A DNA stretch of 64,000 nucleotides from Methylobacteriaceae bacterium. Lineage in GTDB: Bacteria; Pseudomonadota; Alphaproteobacteria; Rhizobiales; Beijerinckiaceae. The notes beneath the pieces were generated by a model. That model was not told the origin of the DNA. It saw only the letters and a program-made list of their open reading frames with translations, and made no database searches. Shown piece after piece: positions 41,997 through 50,517 of this stretch (positions are counted from its first letter, which is position 1; each line of letters starts with the position of its first letter). The translations under genes and the position numbers were made by a program. The stretch is taken from contig JACKJC010000006.1 of the NCBI GenBank assembly GCA_020638195.1, positions 113,566 to 177,565 of the forward strand, given 5' to 3'.

Positions 41997-42161
41997 TCAG
42001 AGGGCGAACGGATCGATCTCGGCCACGATTTCGGCATCGCCGTCGAATTCGTTGTAGGGGATGACGGACAGGGTGCCGTCTCCGGCCCTGAAGATGACGA
42101 TCGCGATCATCAGCGTGGTCGCGAGGCTGTAGGCGAAGGCGTGAGCGTCGTTGAGGGACAT
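41997..42161 (-). CDS. Small hypothetical protein
   Basis: A 54-aa protein, M-S-L-N-D-A-H-A-F-A-Y-S-L-A-T-T-L-M-I-A-I-V-I-F-R-A, then an acidic C-terminus (E-F-D-G-D-A-E-I-V-A-E-I-D-P). The N-terminal hydrophobic stretch could anchor it in the membrane. GGAG lies nine bases upstream of the ATG. It has no recognised family, and its natural composition is the only support. Confidence 0.55.
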   Translation of the reverse strand: MSLNDAHAFAYSLATTLMIAIVIFRAGDGTLSVIPYNEFDGDAEIVAEIDPFAL

Positions 42162-42448
42162 CGGCCCGGCTCCTGTTTCGAGCGGAGGACCACCCCCCGC
42201 TGACAGGCGCCCGACGTGTCGGACTGAGAGCTGCAATCACTGCGCAGGCACAGCCGGAGCGGCGGCACGCAAGGCGTAGCCGACCCTTCACGGGTTGATG
42301 GCGTCAGGCGGTCAGTCTGACCAAGGATCAGCGCGGAGAAGCGGGGGTAGTGCTCTGCGGCAGGAGACGGCGTCCCTCGTCGCTTGCGCCGATTGCCTCG
42401 TCGCGATGTCGATGGTTCGGCTGTCGTCAGGGACTTTCGTGGAGACGC

Positions 42449-43372
42449 TCATGCGCCGCCGAACTTCCAGACCGGGATGCCAAGCTTGCGCGCCTTGTCG
42501 GCCAGGTTCTCCTGGATGCCGGTGCCGGGGAAGACCATGACGCCGATCGGCAGCATGTCCAGCATCTGGTCGTTGCGCTTGAAGGGCGCGGCGCGGCCGT
42601 GTTTCGTCCAGTCGGGCGCGAAGCCGATCTGCGGGACGCCCCGGTGATCGGCCCAGCGGGCGGCGATCTTCTCGGCGCCTTTGGGCGACTTGCCGTGCAT
42701 CAGCACCATGTCCGGATGCTTGGCGTGGACCTGGTCGAGCTTGGACCAGATCAGCCTATGGTCGTTGAAGTCGAGTCCGCCGGTGACGGCGACCTTCGGC
42801 CCCGGCGGTACGAGCACCTCGCGCTCGGCGCGCTTGCGGGCGGCGATGAAGTCGCGGCTGTCGATCATCGCCGAGGTGAGCTTGCGATGGTTGACGCGCG
42901 AGCCGGTCCGGGGAGACCAGGGTGATCCGGTCGTGCGCAGGTACAATCCGGCGGCGCTGTCGCGGAAGACTTCGAGGCTGTCGCGGCGTTCGATCAGTGA
43001 CCGGCCCGCTTCGATGAGGCATTCGAGCTGCACGGCCTTGACTTCGGAGCCGTCCTGCTCGCGCTGCCCGCGCTTCTGCGCCTGCTCGTTGTCGTCGAGC
43101 TTATGCTCGATCCGTTCGACGGCGCGGTGGAACATGTTGACCGCAGACCAGAGCAGGTCGTCGAGGTCGGCATCGAGGCCGGTATCGGCCATGGTGGCGA
43201 TCAGGGCATCGAAGATGTCTGCGACGGCGCCTTCGATGACGCGATCCTCGGGACAGGGCCTCGGATCGGGATCGCCCTCACGGGGCGTGTAGCCGAAAAG
43301 CTGGAGCTCGGTCAGGACTTCGTCGGTCGGGGAAGAGGCGTGGTCGGGTTCGTAGTCGTCATGCTCGCTCAT
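42449..43372 (-). CDS. DUF2493 (SLOG-like) domain protein
   Basis: A 307-aa protein. The C-terminal part (about 190-305) is DUF2493: V-A-V-T-G-G-L-D-F-N-D-H-R-L-I-W, M-V-L-M-H-G-K-S-P-K-G-A-E-K-I-A-A-R-W-A, then N-D-Q-M-L-D. This Rossmann-like fold is related to SLOG/DprA nucleotide-binding domains. The N-terminal half is helical with an acidic start. The ATG at 43372 follows GGAG. Common on alphaproteobacterial mobile elements; the ligand is unknown. Confidence 0.88.
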   Translation of the reverse strand: MSEHDDYEPDHASSPTDEVLTELQLFGYTPREGDPDPRPCPEDRVIEGAVADIFDALIATMADTGLDADLDDLLWSAVNMFHRAVERIEHKLDDNEQAQKRGQREQDGSEVKAVQLECLIEAGRSLIERRDSLEVFRDSAAGLYLRTTGSPWSPRTGSRVNHRKLTSAMIDSRDFIAARKRAEREVLVPPGPKVAVTGGLDFNDHRLIWSKLDQVHAKHPDMVLMHGKSPKGAEKIAARWADHRGVPQIGFAPDWTKHGRAAPFKRNDQMLDMLPIGVMVFPGTGIQENLADKARKLGIPVWKFGGA

Positions 43373-43489
43373 GGGAGGCTCCGTTCGCTGGACCGCGACC
43401 GTCGCGGCCTTCATGGCGACGAAGCCGTCGGGCGGGCCGGACTGGCACCCGGAGCGCAAGCGAAGGGCCGCAGCGAAGCGGAGGGCCGC

Positions 43490-43554
43490 GGGGGCCGACT
43501 ATTTTGTCTCGCGATGGAAAGGCCCGAAGGGCCGCCGGAAAATAGTCGGCCCCC
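43490..43554. repeat. 16-bp perfect inverted repeat with inner hairpin
   Basis: GGGGGCCGACTATTTT at 43490-43505 is the exact reverse complement of 43539-43554, enclosing 33 bases that contain a second hairpin (GGCCC-GAA-GGGCC, 43521-43533). It lies in the 307-bp gap between the primase-like gene and DUF2493. It could act as a terminator, as a single-strand initiation site used with the primase-like protein, or as a protein-binding cruciform. The rest of the gap shows no gene. Confidence 0.7.
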
Positions 43555-43679
43555 AGGTTGCCCGGCCGGGCCGGCTGACGGCCGATCGCCCTCTCGAAGG
43601 CCGAGGCGCGGTCCTCTGGCGACAACCGGGCCTCCGAGCGATGCACTCGGCGGGAACCCGACGACGCGTTCCCTTCCGG

Positions 43680-44744
43680 CTACGCCGCCAGCTCCATGAA
43701 GCGGACGACGTCCTGCGGCGCGATCTGCACGCGAACGGCCGCCCGGAGCGCCTCGATGCCCAGCATCCGCAGATCCTCGTTGAAGTCGCCGAGCGCCGGC
43801 GACAGCATGATCGCCTCGATGCCGCCCTGTTCGGCGCGCTCGATCAGCGTCGCCATGGCCGCGTCGCCGGCCGGATCGTCGTCACGCGCGATGTAGAGGC
43901 GGCGCAGCGTGGCCGGAAACAGGATGGCGGCGAGATGGGCTGCCGATAGCGCGGCCGCCATCGGCATGATCGGCAGGACGGATCGGAGCGACAGCATGGT
44001 CTCGATGCCTTCGCCGGCCGCCATCACCGAGCCTGCGACGCCGAAACGTACCGCATGGCCGAGCAGATCACCCATCGCGCGCCTTGGGGTGTCGATCGGC
44101 GCCTTGCCGAGCGTCGCCTCGCTGAAGCCGTCGGGGTCCAGCCAGGTGCGGTGAGCGCCGGTGAGCCTGCCGCCAAGATCGGTGACGGCAGCGATCATCG
44201 CCGGCCATGTCTCGGTCGGCTCATGCTGGTCGGGCCGGTAATAGCAGCGCGGATGGAAGCGCAGCGCGCCGGTTTCGTGCAAAGCCGTAATGCCGCGTTT
44301 CCGCAAGTACGTCTCCGCGGGCGTGCGCGTGATCGGTTGCGCCATCGCAAAGAGCCGCCGCGCGGCCTCCGGCGATCCGGTCGGCGCCGCGGGCGTGCGG
44401 AGCCGTCGCGCCTCTGGCTCCGGTTCGGGATGCGGCAAGCTGAGGAAGCGTCGCGCCTCGTCGGCGACATCCTTGAAGTCGACGAGACCGCACGCCTCAC
44501 GGATGACATCGAGCAGGTCGCCATGTTCGCCGGTCGCCGCATCGGTCCATTTGCCCGCGGCGCCCTTGCCGGACTCCAGGCCCTTGAGCCGCACGAACAT
44601 CGAGCGGCCCGGCGTGTTGCGCACGTCGCCGACCAGCCAGTAGCGGCCCTGCCGGACGCCGGACGACAGGTAGTGCCGGCACACTGCCTCGGCCTGCCGC
44701 CCGAGACGGGCTGCCAGATCGGAAGCGTCGTGACGGGGTATCAT
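43680..44744 (-). CDS. Toprim-domain primase-like protein (DUF7146/Toprim_3)
   Basis: A 354-aa protein. The N-terminal region (R-Y-W-L-V-G-D-V-R-N-T-P-G-R-S-M-F-V-R-L) resembles the DUF7146 or zinc-free primase-associated domain. Residues about 215-330 form a Toprim fold with A-A-G-E-G-I-E-T (catalytic Glu) and I-A-R-D-D-D-P-A-G (D-x-D). Such proteins are thought to prime the transferred single strand. No zinc-finger cysteines are present. The ATG at 44744 overlaps the upstream small gene's stop. Confidence 0.88.
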   Translation of the reverse strand: MIPRHDASDLAARLGRQAEAVCRHYLSSGVRQGRYWLVGDVRNTPGRSMFVRLKGLESGKGAAGKWTDAATGEHGDLLDVIREACGLVDFKDVADEARRFLSLPHPEPEPEARRLRTPAAPTGSPEAARRLFAMAQPITRTPAETYLRKRGITALHETGALRFHPRCYYRPDQHEPTETWPAMIAAVTDLGGRLTGAHRTWLDPDGFSEATLGKAPIDTPRRAMGDLLGHAVRFGVAGSVMAAGEGIETMLSLRSVLPIMPMAAALSAAHLAAILFPATLRRLYIARDDDPAGDAAMATLIERAEQGGIEAIMLSPALGDFNEDLRMLGIEALRAAVRVQIAPQDVVRFMELAA

Positions 44745-44980
44745 CGGGCTTCCCGCTCGCTGACGCCGGGTTCGCGCATGGCGCCGGTCGCGTTGTGAAT
44801 GATCCGGCGCTCGAGGCCGGAGCCGAACCATTCGGCGAATTGGCGGAGACGGAAAAGGCCTTCCCCATGCGCGTCGTGCCGTGGCGTAGCGCCGGCGAAA
44901 AATAGGCCGGTGGTGACGGGAAGGATGTGCGCAGCCCATGCCTCGCAGGCGCGGGCAATCGCGCGGGTGCTCTCAGGCAT
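44741..44980 (-). CDS. Small conserved protein upstream of the primase-like gene
   Basis: A 79-aa protein: S-T-R-A-I-A-R-A-C-E-A-W-A-A-H-I-L-P, then G-L-F-F-A-G-A-T-P-R-H-D and Q-F-A-E-W-F-G-S-G-L-E-R-R-I. GGAGG stands eight bases before the ATG. It is coupled to the primase-like gene (ATGA) and overlaps the preceding gene by eight bases. The family is not recognised. Confidence 0.7.
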   Translation of the reverse strand: MPESTRAIARACEAWAAHILPVTTGLFFAGATPRHDAHGEGLFRLRQFAEWFGSGLERRIIHNATGAMREPGVSEREAR

Positions 44981-45389
44981 CGGGATCGCCTCCATCGAGC
45001 ACTTCGGCGAGCCAGCCGTCGGTGTAGATCCAGGCGACGGTTTCTCCGGTCGCGAGATCGAGCACGTGGGCTCCGCCGCCAAAGCCGTCGAGGCGCGGGC
45101 GCGAGCAGGTGTTCGCGTATTGAAAACCCCAGCGGCCCCTGAGTGCGAACTCGGCGGCGCAGAGCTTCACGAACTGGATCAGGCGCTCCGGGTCGCCGGT
45201 GACATCGTCCCGCATCCAGAGATTGGTTCCGCCATGTTCGGGCTGGATGGACAGGAGGAAGCCTTCGGAAGGCGGTTCCTCGGACGCCCCTTCCTCGGAC
45301 AGCCGGTTGTAGAGATCGAGTGCGCGGGCGGCGTTCTCCGGGGTGCCCACGTCGAGCAGGCAGGAGAAGTGCGTGAAATAATCGGCCAT
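44973..45389 (-). CDS. Conserved protein of unknown function in the maintenance module
   Basis: A 138-aa soluble protein, M-A-D-Y-F-T-H-F-S-C-L-L-D-V-G-T-P-E-N-A-A-R-A, then L-W-M-R-D-D-V-T-G-D-P-E-R-L-I-Q-F-V and F-Q-Y-A-N-T-C-S-R-P-R-L-D-G-F-G-G-G-A. The pattern Y-F-T-x-F-S-x-x-L-D is shared by small proteins on actinobacterial and alphaproteobacterial elements; the function is unknown. The ATG at 45389 has GGAGA upstream and excludes a long N-terminal extension. Confidence 0.75.
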   Translation of the reverse strand: MADYFTHFSCLLDVGTPENAARALDLYNRLSEEGASEEPPSEGFLLSIQPEHGGTNLWMRDDVTGDPERLIQFVKLCAAEFALRGRWGFQYANTCSRPRLDGFGGGAHVLDLATGETVAWIYTDGWLAEVLDGGDPDA

Positions 45390-45489
45390 GTCGGCTCTCC
45401 AGAAATGCGAAATCCCGGCGCGAGGGCCGGGCTGCTGATGCGAGTTGAGGAGAGGAGCGGAGCGACCGAAGCCGCCCCGCTCGATCCAG

Positions 45490-47550
45490 CTATTCCGCGG
45501 CGGTCGCGTGGACGGCTTCCGCAGGCTCCCCGGTCTCGGCGATGTCGCCACCATCGCCCTGGGCCATCTCGCCATCGGGCTCCATCGGTTCCGGCGTGGC
45601 CTTGCCGGGCGTGCGCAGCGGTTCCGGCAGCCAGCCGGTGTCGGCGAGCAGCGTTTCGGCTTCCGCAGCCATGTCGCCCTTCTTGAGGTGCTCGATGCGG
45701 TCCGCGGCGCGCTGGCCCTTGGCCTCGGCGACGGCCTGGAGGATGCGGGCCTTGGTCACGCGGCCAAGGAAATTGTCCACGGTCGGCTTCCAGCCGGCGG
45801 CGGCCATGTCGAGCTCGACCGCCTTGGCGAGACGGTTGGCATGGACCAGCGCCCGGGGACGCCGGTTCCAGGTCTCGTGCATCGCGTTGACCGACAGGCT
45901 GACGACGTGCGCGAAAAGTGTCGCTCGGCTGTCGCTATCCCAGCCTTGCAGCACGTCCCAAAGATCGGCCGATTCCTTCGGCAACGCCTTCGCCCAGTTC
46001 TCGTGCCGTAGGGAGATCGCTTCGGCCGATGCGCTGTCATTCAGTCCCGGTGCCTGGGCGCTGAAGCCGACGCTCTTCAGGTCCAGCTCCAGACAGCTAT
46101 CCGAGCCGTAGTGATAGAATGCCTTCAGCGTCAGGGCGTGCAGGGCCGTGACGAAAGCGACGTCGGGCTGCTCGCCGAGCGCGTGGCGTAGGCCGAGCGT
46201 CCGATGGGCGGTCAGCTCCGTGAGCAGCCGGTCCGAGATCGGGGACAGGCCCTCGTCCTCCTCGGGTTCAGGCGTGGGCTCGTCCGCCGTCACGACATCG
46301 CCATCGTGGCTCGCGGCCATGGCGTAGGCCGCCTCGCCATCCGCCTCCGGCTCGGCCTCGGGCTCCTGCGGCAGCTCGTCTTCGGGCCGGACATAACCGC
46401 GCTCGACGCGCACGGCGCCGTCATGGGCGATGCTGACGAAGGCGCCGGCCCGCGCGACCTCCGCCGGATCGAACACGACCGGCCGTGTCTCGAAGCCCTC
46501 GATCGCCGTCTCGAGTTCGCCGAAGCGCTCGTCGACCTCATCCGGCAGCTCGTCCGCATCGGCGTATTCCTCCGACAGCCGGTCGTATTCCGCCTGGAGA
46601 GCGTCGCGGGTGGCTTCCTCTTCGGCGGTGAGCGGCGTTTCCTCGCCGCGAAGCTGGCGCAGGCCGAAGACGTGACCGTAGGCGAAGTCGGGCGCGACCT
46701 CGATCCACTTCCAGCCCTCGGCGGCGATCGCCTCGGATTCCGCCTTCAGCTTGTCGGCCACCATCCGGTCGATCAGCGCGACGTCCTGCAGCCAGCCGCC
46801 GTCATCTCCCTGGAACAGGTCGCGCAGGATCGTGCCGCCGGCCTCGACATAGGCGTCGATGCCGATGAACTGCGCCCGCTTGTCGGTGGCACGGACAGCG
46901 CCTTCGGTCAGCATCCGGCGGATCGTGTAGGGCTGCTTGTCGTAGGAGGTCTTCAGCCGCTCGAACACCTGCTCCTGGCGCTCGTGGTCGCCGGAGACGG
47001 TGAAGGCCATGAGCTGGTCGAGCGTCATGCCGTCCTCGGCATAGACGTCGAGCAGCGTCGGCGAGACCGAAGCGAGCTTCAGCCGCTGCTTCACCACGTT
47101 GACCGAGACGAAGAAGGCGGCGGCGATCTCCTCCTCGGACTGGCCCTTCTCGCGCAGGGCCAGGAAGGCCCGGAACTGGTCGAGCGGGTGCAGCGGCGCG
47201 CGCTGGACGTTCTCGGCGAGCGAGTCCTCCTCGGCGATGCCGCCTTCGCGGACGACGCAGGGCACCGGCGCGGTCTTGGCGAGGCGCTTCTGCTTCACGA
47301 GCAGCTCCAGCGCACGATAGCGCCGACCGCCGGCGGGGATCTCGAACATGCCGGTCTCGGTGCCGTTCTGGTCGACGACGGGCCGGACGCTGAGGCCTTG
47401 CAGCAGGCCGCGACGGGCGATGTCCTCGGCCAGTTCCTCGACCGAGACGCCGGCCTTCACATGCCGGACGTTGGACTGGCTCAGCACCAGCTTGTTGAAG
47501 GGAATGTCGCGCGAGGGCGAGAGGGTGATCTTCTGAACGGCGGTTGCCAT
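45490..47550 (-). CDS. ParB/RepB-like nuclease-domain protein
   Basis: A 686-aa protein much longer than chromosomal ParB. The N-terminal ParB-like region (about 10-130) has N-V-R-H-V, I-A-R-R-G-L-L-Q, G-R-R-Y-R-A-L, and L-A-E-N-V-Q-R, followed by an HTH (about 140-190, E-E-I-A-A-A-F-F-V-S-V-N-V-V-K-Q-R-L). The central acidic linker (about 300-430) and C-terminal domain are shared with proteins called ParB or chromosome-partitioning nuclease on mobile elements. It probably binds element DNA, and the 22-bp-spaced repeats upstream are candidate sites. Its leader RNA matches that of DUF932. Confidence 0.87.
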   Translation of the reverse strand: MATAVQKITLSPSRDIPFNKLVLSQSNVRHVKAGVSVEELAEDIARRGLLQGLSVRPVVDQNGTETGMFEIPAGGRRYRALELLVKQKRLAKTAPVPCVVREGGIAEEDSLAENVQRAPLHPLDQFRAFLALREKGQSEEEIAAAFFVSVNVVKQRLKLASVSPTLLDVYAEDGMTLDQLMAFTVSGDHERQEQVFERLKTSYDKQPYTIRRMLTEGAVRATDKRAQFIGIDAYVEAGGTILRDLFQGDDGGWLQDVALIDRMVADKLKAESEAIAAEGWKWIEVAPDFAYGHVFGLRQLRGEETPLTAEEEATRDALQAEYDRLSEEYADADELPDEVDERFGELETAIEGFETRPVVFDPAEVARAGAFVSIAHDGAVRVERGYVRPEDELPQEPEAEPEADGEAAYAMAASHDGDVVTADEPTPEPEEDEGLSPISDRLLTELTAHRTLGLRHALGEQPDVAFVTALHALTLKAFYHYGSDSCLELDLKSVGFSAQAPGLNDSASAEAISLRHENWAKALPKESADLWDVLQGWDSDSRATLFAHVVSLSVNAMHETWNRRPRALVHANRLAKAVELDMAAAGWKPTVDNFLGRVTKARILQAVAEAKGQRAADRIEHLKKGDMAAEAETLLADTGWLPEPLRTPGKATPEPMEPDGEMAQGDGGDIAETGEPAEAVHATAAE

Positions 47551-47612
47551 GGGATAATACTCCGCGACGGGCGGCCGAAAGCCTCTCTCTCGGCCTCCAA
47601 CCCGTCACGGAA
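47551..47612 (-). promoter_or_regulatory. Structured RNA leader of the ParB-like gene
   Basis: On the transcribed strand CCGTGACGGG (47610-47601) pairs fully with CCCGTCGCGG (47571-47562), one pair being G-U, enclosing a 9-bp inner hairpin with an AGAGG loop. The 3' arm ends in the GG of the GGAG ribosome binding site. The DUF932 leader at 48.98 kb has the same architecture and the same loop, with base-pair-consistent differences. Confidence 0.7.
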
Positions 47613-47680
47613 CACGGCGCCGCCCTCTTCCTCTGAGGACAGCGCCGCGAAACCATTGATCTGGAAGGAGGGAGGGGCCG

Positions 47681-47718
47681 TTGACTTCTAATCAGCGGAC
47701 CTTTGACTACTAATCAGC
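47681..47718. repeat. Two 16-bp direct repeats, 22-bp period
   Basis: TTGACTTCTAATCAGC (47681-47696) and TTGACTACTAATCAGC (47703-47718) differ at one base and start 22 bp apart, two helical turns. They sit in the gap between the DUF932 stop and the ParB-like start and are AT-rich against a GC-rich background. They could be a centromere-like (parS/parC) site, an operator, or secondary iterons. Confidence 0.65.
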
Positions 47719-47781
47719 CGAAGGCCGTGGCCCGGGTTGGAAACCGGAGACACGCCGTTCCGTATCTCCGGCTTTCCGGAA

Positions 47782-48978
47782 TCAGGCCGCCCGGTCGAGC
47801 AGCTTCTTCGCGCGGCCTTCCAGGTCGAGCCGTGCATCCTGATGGGTCTTGTGCCGGGCGACGGCGGTGATGCCCTGCACGAAGTCGAAGACGCTCTCGG
47901 GCTTCCGCCCTTCCTCGGCGAGCACCGTCTCGATGATCTTCGCCGTCTCGCCTTTGGAGAAGCCGCGCTTGCGCAGGAACTCGCTGCGGTCGTCGTCGGT
48001 GCGGGCGACGATCTTCTCCCGCGCCGCCTTGATGCCGTTGACGAAGGGCATGGGCGAGGAATTGGCGAAGCGGGTCAGCGCCGGCGCCGCTTCGTGGGCG
48101 AAGCGGGAGGCGGCGTATTTGGAGTGGCGGATGGTGATCTCCTCGAAGTCCTCGACACCCCAGAGATTGCGGTTCTGGCAGACCGCCCGGAGATAGAAGC
48201 TCGCAATGCCGAGCGTCTTGGCGCCGACCTCGGAGTTCCAGGCATAGAAGCCGCGGAAGTAGAGGTCGGGCGAGCCGTCGGGCAGCCGGCCGGCCTCGAT
48301 GGGGTTGAGGTCGTCGACCAGGAAGAGGAAGACGTCGCGGTCGGAGGCATAGAGCGTCGTCGTGTCCTGGGTGACATCGACACGCGGGTTGTAGATCCCG
48401 GTGGACCAGTCGAGCACGCCCGGCACCTTCCAGCGCGTATCGCCCGTGCCGTTGCCGGCGATGCGCTGCACGGCGGCGACCAGCTCGTGGTCGAAGATGC
48501 GGCCATAGTCGGGTCCGGTCACGGCGCGCAGCTCGACGCGGCCGTCCTCGATCTCGAGCGTCTTGACCTGCTCGGCGCGGTGTGAGGTCAGGCCGTATTG
48601 CAGGTTGATGCCGGCGAGCGGGGCCGGAAGCTGGCGCAGATAGGTCGCCGGGGCGCCGACCAGGCTGGCGAGCTGGCCGAAGCTCCAATGGGTCGGCGCG
48701 ACCGGCGCCTCAGCACCGGGCAGCATCAGCGTCAGGCGCTCCGGGTCGTCGCGGCTCGCGTCCACCCGGATCGCGGCGCTCTCCACCGTCCGGGTCCGGC
48801 TGCGGTCGGTCCGGCCGCGCACGGCCGCGAACAGCTCCGAGAGGGAGAGATAGCGCTCGTCCGCCGGCCGCGAGAACCACTCCGAAGATACGCGGCCGAT
48901 CCGCTCGCCGCGGCTCACGTCCACCTTATAGCCGCCAGCGCGGTCGCGAGCGGCGTCCAGAACTTCCACCTGGGTCAT
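47782..48978 (-). CDS. DUF932 domain protein
   Basis: A 398-aa protein of the DUF932 family, related to phage/plasmid proteins sometimes annotated as LGT_TIGR03299-like. Segments include S-L-S-E-L-F-A-A-V-R-G-R-T, H-W-S-F-G-Q-L-A, Y-G-L-T-S-H-R-A-E, L-D-W-S-T-G-I-Y-N-P and A-S-D-R-D-V-F-L-F-L-V. The function is unknown; it is common next to ParB-like genes on these elements. The ATG has GGAG seven bases upstream, which is part of its structured leader. Confidence 0.87.
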   Translation of the reverse strand: MTQVEVLDAARDRAGGYKVDVSRGERIGRVSSEWFSRPADERYLSLSELFAAVRGRTDRSRTRTVESAAIRVDASRDDPERLTLMLPGAEAPVAPTHWSFGQLASLVGAPATYLRQLPAPLAGINLQYGLTSHRAEQVKTLEIEDGRVELRAVTGPDYGRIFDHELVAAVQRIAGNGTGDTRWKVPGVLDWSTGIYNPRVDVTQDTTTLYASDRDVFLFLVDDLNPIEAGRLPDGSPDLYFRGFYAWNSEVGAKTLGIASFYLRAVCQNRNLWGVEDFEEITIRHSKYAASRFAHEAAPALTRFANSSPMPFVNGIKAAREKIVARTDDDRSEFLRKRGFSKGETAKIIETVLAEEGRKPESVFDFVQGITAVARHKTHQDARLDLEGRAKKLLDRAA

Positions 48979-49037
48979 GGGATGTCTCCATGACGGGCGC
49001 CGGGAGCCTCTCTCCCAGCCCTCAACCCGTCACGGAA
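48979..49037 (-). promoter_or_regulatory. Structured RNA leader of the DUF932 gene
   Basis: CCGTGACGGG (49035-49026) pairs with CCCGTCATGG (48997-48988) over ten base pairs including one G-U, enclosing CTGGGAG-AGAGG-CTCCCGG. The final GG of the outer stem belongs to the GGAG ribosome site. Compared with the ParB-like leader, the outer stem differs at two positions that both keep pairing, and the inner stem has changed sequence while keeping the AGAGG loop. Confidence 0.7.
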
Positions 49038-49150
49038 ACTGTCTCCACCCTCTCACTCTCTGCCTTGACCCGCTGTGGGGATGAGAATAGAAAGTTGATG
49101 GATCACGTAGATACACGCGGTTAGTCATTTCGCTGCCGCTAGGGGGCAGA

Positions 49151-50038
49151 GTGGGGCAAGGGGGCGAAAGTCTGAAATGGGGTGTTGAGCGTCGGCTCGA
49201 ATTTATCGAGTTTCGGCTGTTCTGGGACGGCGGTGTGAATCGTGCCGACATCGTCAACATGTTCGACGTGTCGGTCCCGCAGGCGTCGAAAGACCTGACG
49301 CTGTATCAGGAGCGTGCGCCGCACAACGCCATCTATGACAAGAGCGCTAAGCGCTATGTCGCAGGCGCTCAGTTCCAGCCCAGTTTCTTAAGACCGGATC
49401 CGGCTGCGTATCTGAACCAGCTGCGGTCAGTGGCCGAGGGGATCCTGGCCCCCTCTGATGCGTGGATTGGTCAGTTTCCGTCCTATGACGCGACACCCAC
49501 CCCGGTGCGCGGCGTGAAAACTGAAACTCTGCGTTCTATCACCGCCGCCATTCGGCTGTCGGAAGCGATCGAGGTCAAATACCAGTCCCTCTCGCGTCCC
49601 GAACCTCGGTGGCGCTGGATCGCTCCACACGCGATCGGCTTCGACGGCTTTCGCTGGCACGCGCGCGCCTTTTGCGAGATCGATCGAGCCTTCAAGGATT
49701 TCGTGCTCTCGCGGATCATCGAGACCCGTGGCGTCAGACCAAGCGATGCCAAGCGAGAGGACGACGCCGACTGGTGCGAGCTGGTCACGCTGGAGATTGG
49801 TCCACATCCAGAGCTGTCGGAAACGCAACAGCGGGTGATTGCCCTCGACTACGGGATGCGCGGTGGCAAGGCGAAGGTCATCGTTCGAAAGGCGCTGCTT
49901 TACTACGCGTTGAAGCGATTAGGTCTCGACACCGACCCCGCAGCGCGACGCCCGCAGGACCAGCAGATCGTCCTTCTGAATGCCAGCGAGCTTCCAGGCC
50001 AATCGCTCCAGAACCCTCCATTGGCGATGGAGGGATAG
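49151..50038 (+). CDS. brxR: WYL-domain regulator of the BREX locus (BrxR-like)
   Basis: A 295-aa protein with an N-terminal winged HTH (about 10-60, L-F-W-D-G-G-V-N-R-A-D-I-V-N-M-F-D-V-S-V-P-Q-A-S-K-D-L), a WYL-type ligand domain (about 130-200, H-A-I-G-F-D-G-F-R-W-H-A-R-A-F-C) and a C-terminal dimer region. BrxR proteins repress BREX and neighbouring defence genes. It starts at a GTG after an AGGGGG run; no ATG is in frame. A weak TTGACC-17-TAGAAA promoter is at 49065-49093. It ends one base before brxF. Confidence 0.87.
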   Translation: MGQGGESLKWGVERRLEFIEFRLFWDGGVNRADIVNMFDVSVPQASKDLTLYQERAPHNAIYDKSAKRYVAGAQFQPSFLRPDPAAYLNQLRSVAEGILAPSDAWIGQFPSYDATPTPVRGVKTETLRSITAAIRLSEAIEVKYQSLSRPEPRWRWIAPHAIGFDGFRWHARAFCEIDRAFKDFVLSRIIETRGVRPSDAKREDDADWCELVTLEIGPHPELSETQQRVIALDYGMRGGKAKVIVRKALLYYALKRLGLDTDPAARRPQDQQIVLLNASELPGQSLQNPPLAMEG

Positions 50039-50039
50039 G

Positions 50040-50498
50040 ATGCTCGAGGCTCTGGATCAGCGAGTTGAGGACGTCGCCACTCTGAACACGAAACTGATAT
50101 TGCTGATCGGGCCGCCGCGCTCTGGAAAGAGCAGATTGCTAAATGCTCTGGGGGAGCGGCGGCAGCTCGGTGTGGTCAATGTCGGCGCGGCGCTGGGACG
50201 TCTTCTACTGGAGATCCCCGGCAGTCGTCGCCATGCTCATGCGGTTGAGTCCTTTAAGGACGTTGCGGCTGCGAACGCCGTGAACGGGCTTGTGCTGCTC
50301 GACAACGTCGAGTTGCTGTTCGATCGCTCGCTGCGTCTCAACCCGCTCGATCTGTTGAAGAGACAGGCGCATGTGCGCCGGGTCGTCGCGGCCTGGCCCG
50401 GCGAATTCGCCGGCGGGCGGCTCACTTATGCGACAATGGGACATCCAGAATATCAGGACTACGGCATCGACGGCCTAGTCCTGTTCAAGACGAATTAA
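50040..50498 (+). CDS. brxF: BREX type 3 P-loop protein BrxF
   Basis: A 152-aa small ATPase: Walker A L-I-G-P-P-R-S-G-K-S at about 22-31 and Walker B L-V-L-L-D-N-V-E near 84-91. Size and position as first structural gene match BrxF, the hallmark of type 3 BREX. GGAGGGA lies just before the ATG at 50040; the brxR stop is one base upstream. Confidence 0.88.
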   Translation: MLEALDQRVEDVATLNTKLILLIGPPRSGKSRLLNALGERRQLGVVNVGAALGRLLLEIPGSRRHAHAVESFKDVAAANAVNGLVLLDNVELLFDRSLRLNPLDLLKRQAHVRRVVAAWPGEFAGGRLTYATMGHPEYQDYGIDGLVLFKTN

Positions 50499-50517
50499 GG
50501 GGGAAGGCGAGTTTTCG

